Assembly: GCA_038373865.1 (NCBI GenBank)
Contig: JAXGGA010004715.1
Span: 1 to 64,000, forward strand
Direction: 5' to 3'
Length of the DNA stretch: 64,000 nt
DNA from: Uloborus plumipes
Lineage: Eukaryota; Arthropoda; Arachnida; Araneae; Uloboridae
The notes beneath the pieces were generated by a model. That model ran no database searches. It saw nothing but the letters and a program-made list of their open reading frames with translations, and had not been told where the DNA came from. Numbering within the stretch: the stretch's first letter is position 1; every line of letters begins with the position of its first letter. Below are positions 22,100 to 33,400 of this stretch, piece after piece. The position numbers and the translations under genes are program-made.

Positions 22100-23734
22100 A
22101 ATTTTCAAACCTCAAAAGTTTTTAAGAAGTATTCAACAAAAAAAAAAAAGAAGAAGATTTCAAGGTTTGATGGTCGGAGGCCCCCCCCCCTCCTCTCGAA
22201 GTTGTGACGGGTCTGAGGTTTTTGATGATATAAAGAAAAATTAGAATAATAAAAAAAAAATCATTTGAATAAACTTAAATAGTTCTGCTCACTATTTCGC
22301 CAAAGGAGTTATTTTCTATCTTTTCAACTTAAAGCTTAAATTATACCGTCTCTCCTGCTGGTCTAGTATAATCTTTAACGGGATAACAAAATTTATGGCA
22401 CTTGTCGTTGAGATTCTTTTGGAAAAAGAAAGAATTAATTGGCTTTATTGTAGCCATGAAATAGCTTTACTGTAACAAATGCACCCACAGCTCGATCATA
22501 TAGCATCCAAAGACTGCAGTTTCGCCCTTATTATGGGCTCCTCAGTTAGGAATAGCCAATGATCGAGCCGGAGGCAAAAATCCTCTTATTGTAGCTAAGA
22601 TAGCCAACAAACTGGTAGATAAAATGAATTTATCTTACCAGCGAGCGTCCGCAAACTATGGTGCGGCTCAACTCGAAATTTGAAGGCTAAAGCTGAGTAA
22701 TGTGCAATGAGTTACCGCCCATAAGCCAGGGCTGAGTACTCAGCCCTGGCTTACGGGCGGTAACTCATTGCACATTAGCTTTACTGTATTTTTATGAAAA
22801 TTTGTGTTTTATTTAAGTTAGTTTTTCACTTCAATCATATTTTAGCACATAGCTTATTTGATCATTTTCCATTCAGCTTTGGTTGTTTTTAATGAAATTT
22901 ATATTGCATAATATTTCATATTTCAAGAAAAAAATGTCTTTGGTTTATTGATTTTTTTTCTTTTGAAAATTCAAATAGAGAAGAAACTGCCTTTAAATAC
23001 ATTTGTTCACTTTTGCACAGAAGGAAAGTAGTTGATTAAAGTATAGCAAACATGAAAATGTAATCTTCCACTCCAATTTCAAAACCCTCTCCAATTCTGA
23101 GCAAAAGGCACATTTAAGTAGAGAGATTTAGCATTCCAATTCAGTTTTAACCTTACTTTAAAAAGGAACTAATTGTGAACATGTACTTTTCATTGAAAAG
23201 TTCATAATTTTTAATTTACAAGTGATTTCGTTATTTTTCAGGTTTTTTAACAGGCAGTATTCATATTAAGGGACTTCTCAATTTTTTAAAGATGCTTAAG
23301 GAAAACAAGAAATGAAAATGCATGCTATTCATTTTTAATCAGCATTTTATTTATTTTTTATTTTACTTTAACAGTATCATGTAATATAGTGATGTGTGTA
23401 ATGTTTACAATGAAACATTATTTCTTTCGAATTAAAGACAATTAAAAAAATAGTAATAACAATAAAAAATGATAAATAAATTTTCCTGATTTTTTTTTTT
23501 AAATATGAAACGTAGTTGTGTGCTTTGTTTTTCGTAGATTAAACTTTCAAAAAAAAAAACAAAGCTTTAAAATTCTTTAATTATTTTTTCTTCAATTTTT
23601 CAAGCATGATGTCGCCATAAATTCTGATATATTTATTTGAAAAATAATGCAGGAGAGGAGAAAGATTCCTTTCCTTCTTCCCAAAAGCCTATTGATTAAC
23701 GTGTTGTCCATTACCTCAGCTTCGCTCTCCTTCC
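22100..23734. other. Interior of the large hAT element, no gene seen
   Basis: AT-rich. A looped-out-free hairpin lies at 22691-22780. The stretch 22495-22560 (TAGCATCCAAAGACTG...) is a diverged copy of 48550-48620. No coding region is recognised. Confidence 0.4.
22691..22780. repeat. Snapback palindrome with no loop
   Basis: Centred between 22737 and 22738. The two ~43-base arms are nearly perfect complements (one mismatch and a four-base insertion at the outer end); the core is GCCAGGGCTGAGTACTCAGC. Confidence 0.85.
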
Positions 23735-23742
23735 TGTTAGTC

Positions 23743-25724
23743 CAGTGGTGGCCAACCCGCGGCACGGCAGAGCAGCAGGAGTGGCACGCGAAGACTTGTA
23801 GAAAATTTTTAAAAATTGAGAACATAATCCGAAAAACTAAGACTCTTTACGCAGAAAAACAGAACCATGAGCTGACATGTTTCAGGAGGCTGACATACCC
23901 ATAAAAACACAATTGTACTTATCGTTAGGTTTGGACATTCAAATATTACAATACGGGCAAAAACAAAACAAACAAAAAAAAAAAAAAACCAACGAAGTTA
24001 TGTTTACTGGTTAATTTTTGTTGTTTAAATTAATAATGCATACTTAATGCTTGAAAAAATTTCCGCTAAATCATTAAATTTAAAAGATGTTTCAGTACTG
24101 ATTGTATCGTGTTTGTACCACCATGCACCACTTATGTGAGCTAGCTTTGTGTGAGTTTTGCGGCAAGAAAGAGCATTACATTTAGGTTTTGAATTACTTG
24201 TCAGTACGTTATTCCAAAGTTTTGAGTTGTGTCACTTTTCTAGCTCATGGGCGATATTTGTGCGTAACCCGAATGAAACTTTCGATGTTGTAGAAGAATT
24301 TTTGGATTTACGGCTAAATACTTTCAGCGCCAGGTGAGGAAATGTTTGAAGAAGTTAACTCTGTTACTAAGATAAAGAAACCATCAGAATAGACAAAATT
24401 CGGTACTGGTGGCAGAAAAGGAGAGCCTTAAGTATTTTTTGCTGCATTGCTTGAAATTTATTTTGGAAGACAAGTTTTTAAGGCTCATTAAATAGGGTCG
24501 AGTTACTTGTCAACCTTTTCCCATGTGGAAGTTAAAAAAAAAGTGGAGAGTCTGACAAGTTACTCCTTCATTGAAATGTGCGATAGCTATATAAAGAAAA
24601 AATACTCATGCTGTTTTAGAATTTTAAGTAATGTGTTTTAAAATATCTTGAAGGAATAAGGGAATGTTATTTACGAATGAAGATTAGCGATTAAATTCAA
24701 CTATTTCATACTTTATTGTCTGGCGCCTAAATAATTCAAATTTAAGATTTTAGGGAAAAATTTGTTTCCTAAACCCATGCAGATCATACACATTCCTTTA
24801 CAATGAAACTTCCAAACAATTTATTTCTCTTGACTTCGGAGAAAAAAACATTTCACATCAATACTGAAAGTAGCTACCCAAAGTTAATAATGTCCTCAGG
24901 ATTGATAGTAAAAAATTTACATCTGTTTTGAAGTATGCATTCAGTAACATATAGGTTTGATGAGTTTTAAGATGACAAAAAAATACTGATGTTTTCAAAT
25001 TCTTCGTCTGTTTCTTTGCAAGACATTACTTGTTGTCTACCTAAAATCCAAACTGAAATTGTAGACATCTTGCGTCTTATAGCATTGGAAATCAAGTATA
25101 AAAGCCTACTTCCACTGCCAGCCATCCAAATTACATTGAATTTTGCAAATTTGTACCAACAACTTTTTCTTTTATTTACACGCTTTAGCTGTCTGGTGCA
25201 GTCGTAAATTTTGTTCAAAAAATGTTTGTGAATAAATATATTTTTTAATGAATATAACAAGAATTATAATAGTATTGAATGACAACTAATAGCACTTAAA
25301 ACCCTGATATGTGTTAGCTTGTTCAAGAACTAATTCTAAAATTAATGACGGGGTAAAAGAGGGACCCATCCATAAGCCATATTAAGTACTGACCGTGTAA
25401 TTTTTAGAATTAAATTTTTTGTGTTATTTGCTTATATTTTAAGCACAGCCTTACTGACTGAATGTATAAAAGTTTTTCAACGCTATCGCTTATACTCGGA
25501 TTTTTTTCATTTGTTTTATCATTTTCACCCCTCAGACTGACGTGAAAAAATGTACTAGTTAATTATACTAGCTAAAATTGTTCTAAAAAATCACCGAGTC
25601 AATCAGCAAATAATCTTTTTTAACTTTTTAAAAATTTTCAGCTTGTTGAAAAAATTGAAAGTGGCACGCCGAACTTTTTTCACCTAGATAGTGGCACTCT
25701 TCCTAAAAAGGTTGGCCACCACTG
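23743..25724. mobile_element. hAT element (CAGTGGTGGCCAACC ends) with decayed interior
   Basis: CAGTGGTGGCCAACC and its complement form the ends. TGTTAGTC is duplicated exactly (23735-23742, 25725-25732). Plus-strand fragments near 24980-25205 (for example SLQDITCCLPKIQTEIVDIL) could be remains of a hAT transposase, but stops are frequent and the match is weak. It is nested in the element 22046-26450. Confidence 0.82.
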
Positions 25725-25747
25725 TGTTAGTCCAACATACTCCAAAT

Positions 25748-26334
25748 CATAGGCGGCTGGTGCACCAAGAAATTGGGGGATCAAAAGAAGTTTGTGAGGA
25801 GCTTAGGGCGGCACCCTAAAGATGTTTTTTTTTAAATGTAAAATTTGGCTATATTATTAGATTTTAACAAATGACCTCTAAAAACTTTAATACAGTCTCA
25901 AAAGCAGGATGGATTTTACTGTAGATATCCCCTTTGTAATTCAAAGTTCCTTTCTTGTGAAATAAGATGAGAAAAAAAAAAAACATTTTTGTGGCATTTT
26001 CAGTTTATAATTTTCATGAAATAAATCAATCTACCCAGTAAATAACCGACCTTTAATTTTTCACTCTAAAAAGTGAAGGGCAGGGCCCCTTTACTTTCGG
26101 AAGTAAAGGGGAGCAGCTGCCCCTTTGCCAGGGACGTCATTTCAGGTTTTTCCAGGGGGGGGGGGGAAAGGGACCAAACGCAATACAATTTCATCAGAAA
26201 ACATAAAAAACCACGCCGACACTGTAAATACATTGATTTCTCAAATTCAGGGGGGGGCAATTGACCCCACCTGCCCCCCTAAATGACGGGCCTGCCTTTT
26301 GCCCCCCCCCCCCTCTCCGTACAAGCAGCCTATG
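25748..26334. mobile_element. Possible hAT MITE (CATAGGCGGCTGG ends)
   Basis: CATAGGCGGCTGGTGCAC is roughly inverted at GTACAAGCAGCCTATG. The flanks CTCCAAAT and CTCCCATT agree at six of eight bases. It contains a smaller hAT MITE at 26129-26294. Boundaries are uncertain. Confidence 0.4.
26129..26294. mobile_element. 166-bp hAT MITE (CAGGGACGTCATT ends)
   Basis: CAGGGACGTCATT and AATGACGGGCCTG are the ends. The flanks CCCTTTGC and CCTTTTGC differ at one of eight bases. It is close kin to 61522-61698, sharing AATACATTGATTTCTCAAA. Confidence 0.75.
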
Positions 26335-26483
26335 CTCCCATTGCGTCATAAGACTTGTAACCTCTTGTTTATTATTTTTTTTTCAAACAAACTTTCTTCA
26401 CTTTGAACCCCCCCCCCCCCCCCCGAAAAAAAATCCTGGCTACGGCCTTGATGTGCGTCCAAGTTATTTCTTGTCATCCTGTA

Positions 26484-27272
26484 TTATGTCGTTAGAGCAG
26501 ATTTAAGTAGATTTTGAGACAGTTGAAAAACAGCTTTTTTGCCATGTAATCTGGTCTTAATCTTAATAAAAAAGATGATGTAAAATGTTCTACCAAGTGA
26601 GTTCTAAGAAATTTTTAAAATTTCTCAAAACAATATAAATAATAATGCATTCAATTTTTTCAAACTAGTAGAACAATAATACATTAATGCTAGTATAGTA
26701 TTAATTTTACAGTTTTTATGTATGATTAAAGTTTCACTTAAAACAATCATGAGAAGAGAACTCAGGGGATCAATTATGGAACTTAGTAATAGTTTATAGA
26801 AAGTCCTGGAAGTTTACTAAGATGATTGTTAAGAATCACAATTTGTTAACCAATATCGTCTGCTTGTAATGGTAGGTTTCCACTTTAATTTTTGTAAAAA
26901 ATAAAGGCTACCTGTACTATTTTATTTTTAAAATTCATCATTTGGCCCCAGCAATTTTTCTCTTATGGCCATTTCAAAGTGGAACTTTAATTATAAAAAC
27001 AGACATATTTATAATTTAAGACAAAAATGCAGTTAAAAGATTGTTGAAAACAATGGCCAAGTCTAAAATAATGCAAAGAGAAACTGAAAATATTTATCTT
27101 ACTATGAACAACCGAAAATCAATTGCAATCAGTTTTCTGTCTTTTAGATACATTTTCAGTAGTGCTAAGTGAGATGAGATTAAGCAGAAAATGAAATTTA
27201 AAAGGAGTGAGAGAAAGAGGCACAATACAAGTAATATGGGTATTAAAAATGGCGAAGTGGTTAAAAAAAGTG
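26484..27272. other. Spacer downstream of GCP5
   Basis: AT-rich intergenic sequence between the transposon nest and the gene's polyadenylation signal. No gene, terminal repeat or RNA signal is recognised. Confidence 0.4.
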
Positions 27273-27278
27273 TTTATT
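27273..27278 (-). promoter_or_regulatory. TUBGCP5: Polyadenylation signal AATAAA for the GCP5 gene
   Basis: AATAAA read on the minus strand lies 63 bp past the stop codon. It is the first canonical signal downstream, so the 3' UTR is probably under 100 bp. AATAAA is common in AT-rich DNA, so use of this copy is inferred. Confidence 0.5.
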
Positions 27279-27340
27279 TACAAAAACAAAAGTTAGATCA
27301 ACATACTATATTTGTTACAATAAAATAATACATACATACA

Positions 27341-27450
27341 TTATGTGTTCATGAATTTTCGGAACTCTGTATATTCTGGTAAGCCCTTCTTGTTGTCAAA
27401 CACACGGAGTTCATGAGTTTCTGACAGCATTGAATTCACTAAATTTTCCA
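27341..27450 (-). CDS. TUBGCP5: GCP5 exon 20, terminal coding exon
   Basis: Acceptor TTGTTTTTCAG; 110 nt ending in a TAA stop at 27341-27343. It encodes LENLVNSMLSET plus about 22 further residues, ending EFRKFMNT. The tail is somewhat longer than in vertebrate GCP5. Confidence 0.88.
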
Positions 27451-30400
27451 CTGAAAAACAAAGAATAAATTTTGAAAACATGGAAATCAATAATATAATT
27501 CAAACATAAAATGAGCAATTTAAGTAAGAATAAACTGTTTTAAAATTTAATTTAAATTTGAACCCTGGCAAAACAAGAAGTAAAGCATTGGATCTGTAAT
27601 TGTCACTTTTAAAAGCAGTGTTTAAAAAAATAATAATAATGAATGCTTTACATGATATATAAATGACATCATATCACAGTAAAGGCTGCTAATAATACTA
27701 ACAACACTACTCAGAATGGGGGTTCCGATCTCAAGGGGCGTCACAGAGATCAGCATTCAAAGTCACAAAATCAGAAGCAACATAAATAAATAAATAATAA
27801 AAAAAATTCTCCAACTCAAAACAAAATTACATGAGAAATAACTGCACAAGACAATATTACTGATAATATTTTACTTTGTAGTTTATACAATTTATGAGAT
27901 GGTTAATTTTTCCACAGTGAAACTCCAAGTTGAAAAATAGATAAAAACAAATTGTTTTCAATCAGAGATAACAGATGATCCCTGTATTTAGTTTTCAACA
28001 TCGCCACAGATGAAAAAGCCTTGTCCACGCGATCTTTTATTTATTTATTTAAATCCCACCAGCCATCACCGTACCTACCCTGATGAGGATTTAACCGGAT
28101 GTGGTGGTTGGGAGGAAAAGAAAACCCAAAGAATGACCAAGCGCACGCTGGGAAACGTACATAAACTGGATAATATTTTACATAGAAAAATGCATAAAAT
28201 GCTTGAAAAAAATATTTTTTGATATGTGAAGAAACAGGCAAAAATATTTAATAAAATTTTTAGGCGGGAAATTTAGTCTTCTATTTGAGTGCTGAGTAAA
28301 AAAATTATTTTATAGAGATTCTCGCGAATAGCTGGAAGATGTAGAATATGAACAATATTTCTGGATAAGGGAAGGTTGGAATTATATGTGCAGTGAAAAG
28401 AGCTAGTTAACAGACAATTGAATAAGTAATGTTCAGGAGTTTACTTGAGTTACATGATCTCTTAAGTCGGTCTGTTACGGGTTTGTCATAGCACGGTTTG
28501 GCTGTATTACCTGCACTCCAGAACTACATCTGCTAGCAGCTTCATACTAACCATTTAAAAAATGTCCAGTTCCCATTGGTCACCCTGTACAATTACTTCT
28601 AGTGGTCAGAGTAGTCTGCCATGGATGGTGTGGCCCCGGGTTCGAGTCCCGGCTTGGGCATGGATGTGCTTTCTCTCTCCTGTCCTTGTCCTTTCTTTGT
28701 ATGAATGTGCTGGTGTGAAAGGTTGCCTACCCTATAAACGGGTACCTATGGAATGCGTGTATTGTGGAAGTCGGACTTCACACCAAATAACGGTACAGTT
28801 GGAAAAGTGAAGCAGCGCAGACCAATTTGCCAGCCTGGCTGGCACACGACAAAAAAAAAAGTTTATTTTTATGGCCTCCCGAAATGGAAAAGTACCAAGT
28901 AAAATATAAATTAGCAGAACATTCTCTATATAATTTGCTGAATACAAGAAGTTGACCGAATTCAATCATCCCTTGTTTAAATTAAATATTTTTTTAAATA
29001 TTAAATAATGAGTTTATTTTCTTCTTATTTTATGCTACCAAACATAAATCAAACTTACAATGACTGTAAACTCCACGCCGCAATGACGTGTTGAATACAC
29101 AATACAGGAAATCACAATATTTGCTGAACTGCTCTTCAATGCTTTGTAGATCTTCCAAACTAGAATAAATTACATAAATAAATAAGCCCAGAAAAATCAG
29201 ACCACAAACGCTCAAACATAAATAACAAAGTTAATGCAGCAAATTTTTACCAAACAAGATCAATTCCTTTTAGCCAGAGCTGTTGAAAAGTATAACACAG
29301 ATTCAGCACATCACATATCCGTTCCTTCAAAAATGGGAGTCGCCTGTCCAGCAGACACTTTTCATGAAGAGACTTTAGGTATGCGTTGTGGACTACAATC
29401 ACGTCATCGATAGTTCTTGAATTTCGAAGTTCTTCACTGAATTCTACATCAAAACTGTTATGAATCTAGAAATGTTAAAAAGTAAATATAAGCTGGATAT
29501 TAAAAATTATTGTCTTTATATACAGGGTGTCCACTCCTATCGTGGCCCAATAGCTAAATCATTAGAGATAAGCATATAGTTCATTTTGGAAAAAATCTCT
29601 AAATTACGAAAGGAATTTGGGCTACGAAATGTTTTTCAAAAAAAATCAAATTTTGAAAGAGTCACGAAATTTTAATTTTTATACAGCTCCCCAGTCGTAT
29701 CAATCCTATTTAGTAAAACATTCTTGACACTGTAACGTAATGTTTAAAACTAAAAGAAAATCACTCTTTAACCACAAAAATTGACCGAGTTTTGACGTTT
29801 TGAAAAATCAAGTTTTTGAAATATTTCACATACGGTCCCTTAAGCGATCTCTCGATGACGTCATGATATCCTTCAAAATCTTGATTTTTCAAAACGTACG
29901 TCATAACTCGGTCAATTTTTGTGGTAGAAGAGTGATTTTTTTTTAGTTTTAAACGTTACAGTGTCAAGAATGTTTTACTATATATAATTGATAGAACTGG
30001 GGGGCTGTATAAAAATTTAAATTTCGTAACTTTTTCAAAATTTGATTTTTTGAAAAACATTGAATAGACCCAAAATTCCTTTCGTAATTTAAAGATTTTT
30101 TCCTAAATGAACTATATGCTTATCTTTAATGGTTTAGAAATTAGCTATTGGTCCACGATAGGAGTGGACACCCTGTATATATCTCAGAGCCAGAATAGAG
30201 CAAGTCCAAAAGTTACGATTTTCACTTTCTTACTGCCTTGTATGTAGAGTCTTGCTCCGCAGTGACTCATGAAAATGTTATTCTATAAAAGAAATTCCTT
30301 TACTATTATTTAAGATCATCAAAAGAGCGCGAGTCCCATCCTTTTTATGCACCAGAAAAACATTTTTGCTCTCTCCTGAAAATTAATGAAAATGAGCTTG

Positions 30401-33400
30401 AGTTAGTCTGGTTCTAAGATATAGATATAGCCAATCACTAAGCAATAGGGAATATTAAATTATTTACGTAGAAATAATGACAAGCAGAAAAAAAGTCTAT
30501 TACAAAGATGAACATTTTAGGTTAGAGTATAATTTCAAGAATACTGATTTGTTGGCATTTGGAAGTTTAAAACAAGTTTTCTTCTTCGAGATTTGACAAT
30601 AGTGATGCAGATCTGTATCGGCAGTGGATAGAGTTTAAGGGAAAGCTATTATAAAAGAGAACTAAGGAAGTTCTTGCATTCTAGTTTCACTGGTTTGGTT
30701 TTGCTATTAAAGAATTATTCTCTCATGCTATATTCCCAATTTAGTATACAAATTCAAATGTGACGGCCAGCATCAGGCTCTGAGCCCAGCTAGGATAGGC
30801 CTAGTAAATTTATTGGTCTCCAATGAAGATCAATGATGGCCCTCTTAAAGCTCTCAACTCCCTTCCCCATTAGAGCTTCTTCCAGTAAGTTGTTCCAAGT
30901 GTTCACAACCCTACTAAATAGTATTTTTTCCTACCTTCCAGGTTAGCCTGAGATTTGAACAGCTTCAAAGAATGACCCCTTGTCCTGCTTTTTATGCAGA
31001 AGTTAAGCTTTTTAGCATCTTTTATTTTGATAAATTTAAACAACTGAATCATGTCCCTTTTGACTCTCCTTTGCTCAAAACTATAGATATTAAACATTCT
31101 AAGCTGAGAATCATAATATAAATTTGAAAGCCCATTTACTAATTTTGTATCCTTCCGTTGAACCCCTTACAGTAAATTGGTATCTTTCTTGAGATAAGGA
31201 GACCAAAACTGAACAACATACTCCAAATGAGGTCTTACCAAACTTTCATATAAAGGCAGAAGAACCTTCTTAGATTGGTTTGAAATAGATCTGTTGATAA
31301 AGCCAAGCATCCTATTGGCTTTCTTACTAACTATGCTGCACGGTTGACTAAACTTGAAGTCCTGATTTATTAATACACCCAGATCCATAACACCATCTGC
31401 CTGACTAATGACTGTTGAACCCTGTAAATAATAGCTTGTACACTTATTTCCATGACCTAAATGCAGCACTTGACATTTCCCAACATTTACTGCCATGCCC
31501 CACTTGTCTGCCCACTTAGTAATATGATCCAAATCCTCTTGCAGCTGATTTACTTGTTCTTCATTTTCTACAATAAACTACAATGAAAAAAATTCTAGGT
31601 GTGTAAGTACTTTTATAAAATAACCACCCTCCTTACGTTGCATATTTACAAAGGTTTTCAAGAAAGATTTTTGATGAATGTTTCAGAAACACACATTAAT
31701 ACACTTAATTTGTACAAAAACAAGAAACTGATCATCCTCATTACTAACTTTGGCTAGAATAGCCTTAACCAGGTATCTACAAATAATTACAAATGTAATT
31801 TCAAGACATCTGGAACCATTTATTCCAAAGTAGGATACTAGGCTTCATCAGTATTGAAATGACAAAAAAAAAAAAAAATTGTAGATTTTAAATTATAGCT
31901 TATGTATTTAAAGTTTAACTGCAATGATGTTAAAAGGTGTATGCAGGAGCCCAATAAAATAAGCTTGAAAAAAAAAATATTATTAATAATTATCTGAAAT
32001 ACCTTTTGTTTGATACTAAACTAAACCTTATACATATTTTTTTTATATAACAAATTAATACATAGGACAGTTTTCTTGAAAAAGTAAGGAATCTTTCAAT
32101 GAATGAGTAAGAGTTTTAAGGTTTTCAAAAGAGTAGTACTCCTCCTTTATCTTCTTTTACTTTTCATTTCAATTGTAAGAAGCAAACCATAATCTGAAAA
32201 AATTACTTTTAAAGTCAGTTTGAATATCTTTACTCTTCAGCCTGAATTTCAGTAACATATCTAACACCAGTAGACACTGTACACCATTAATATATTGATA
32301 TGGTAAACAATCAACAAACCCTGCTCATGATGTAGTTGTGTAACCCATTGACGAAAAAGAGCAATCTCATTCGCATTATGTACATCCCATGAATTTTCTG
32401 TTGCTTCGGATATTCATGTCTTGATATTGCTTTCACTATTTCTTTCACAGCAGTTTTATTTTCATCCAGTCCTAATAAAAAACAATTATGTGATTTAAAA
32501 AATGCATGATTAATGGCATTTTTAAAGTGCAAATAACACGTTAAAATTAATGCAGCTGGAAAAGTAAAGTAACTAAACTTTCTATTAGAAGTAAATACAG
32601 GCCTTTCATTTGGGCAACCAGGAAGGGACCCCCCTCGCATTTTAGAAAAATTATGTAATTGTTCCATTGTTGTTTTTTTCTTTATAAAATGTGTTGCATA
32701 CAAACCCGTTGAAAAATAATGTGTGATACTAAGATTTATCATGTTGAAATAAACATTTTCTTTCTGATTTTAATGCAACAGATGTGGTTTTGAACACGGT
32801 GATAAGTTCATAGTTTATATTTATGGCAATTTCGATCGAAATTCAGCTAAAGGAAAATACCTCAATCCGAAACTATTCTTCTAGTAAAGGAAGAAGGAAC
32901 ACTGAACAAATGAGTTTCGTATTATTTGCATGCTACTTTGATTAACTCAGCTGAAGGGCCTTTATCCTGGGATGCTATACATTAAAGCAATGCATAATAA
33001 TATAACAAAATAAAATAAAATCAATGACTCAATTCTGCTGATTTTTTTTTTTTAAATATGATTTAACAATCTAAAAAAAATATTTCCGGATTTTTACAGC
33101 AAAGAACTGCAGTTCGTAATCCAGCACTGAGTTCAAATTGCATATTCATATAAACTTGAATCCAAATTCTGAATTTTCTGAAGAAGTTTCAGGCTCATTG
33201 AAGATTCAAACTCATGAACTTTGGGTTATTAGCGCAACGCTTTAACCAACTGAACTACTGGCTCCCCTTACATAATTCTGTACATTAAGTCAATGTTTAA
33301 TAAAATCAGAATAAATCTGTTTTCTTTTTTTGACAAAACCATGATGTGAATTGTTTCTTTATTCTTCCCCGAAAGCAGCAGAAAAAAAGTTAAACTGGTA

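Larger units (their letters stand above)
22046..26450. mobile_element. Large hAT element (CAAGGCCGTAGCCAG ends) with inner insertions
   Basis: CAAGGCCGTAGCCAG and CTGGCTACGGCCTTG are matched ends, and ATGTGCGT flanks both exactly (22038-22045, 26451-26458). G and C homopolymers sit just inside each end. It holds elements at 23743-25724 and 25748-26334. No intact transposase is seen. Confidence 0.82.
21158..26481. mobile_element. TA-flanked Tc1/mariner-like MITE carrying nested insertions
   Basis: CAGGGTGACAAGAAATAAC at 21158 is inverted at 26459-26481 (CATCCTG end), with TA on both sides (21156-21157, 26482-26483). Removing the insertions at 21316-22015 and 22046-26450 leaves only about 220 bp, so the host is a small MITE. 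The TA target points to Tc1/mariner. Confidence 0.65.

Noticed and set aside
26073..26506. Proline-rich small frames near 26.1-26.5 kb
   Set aside because: The proline runs are translations of C homopolymers inside hAT ends.
32311..32742. 143-codon minus-strand frame taken as one gene
   Set aside because: Only 32320-32471 matches GCP5; the AG acceptor at 32472-32473 marks the exon edge and the extension has no family similarity.
33195..33267. Functional tRNA-Ile gene
   Set aside because: The acceptor stem does not pair and the T-arm is changed, so a pseudogene or SINE head is likelier.
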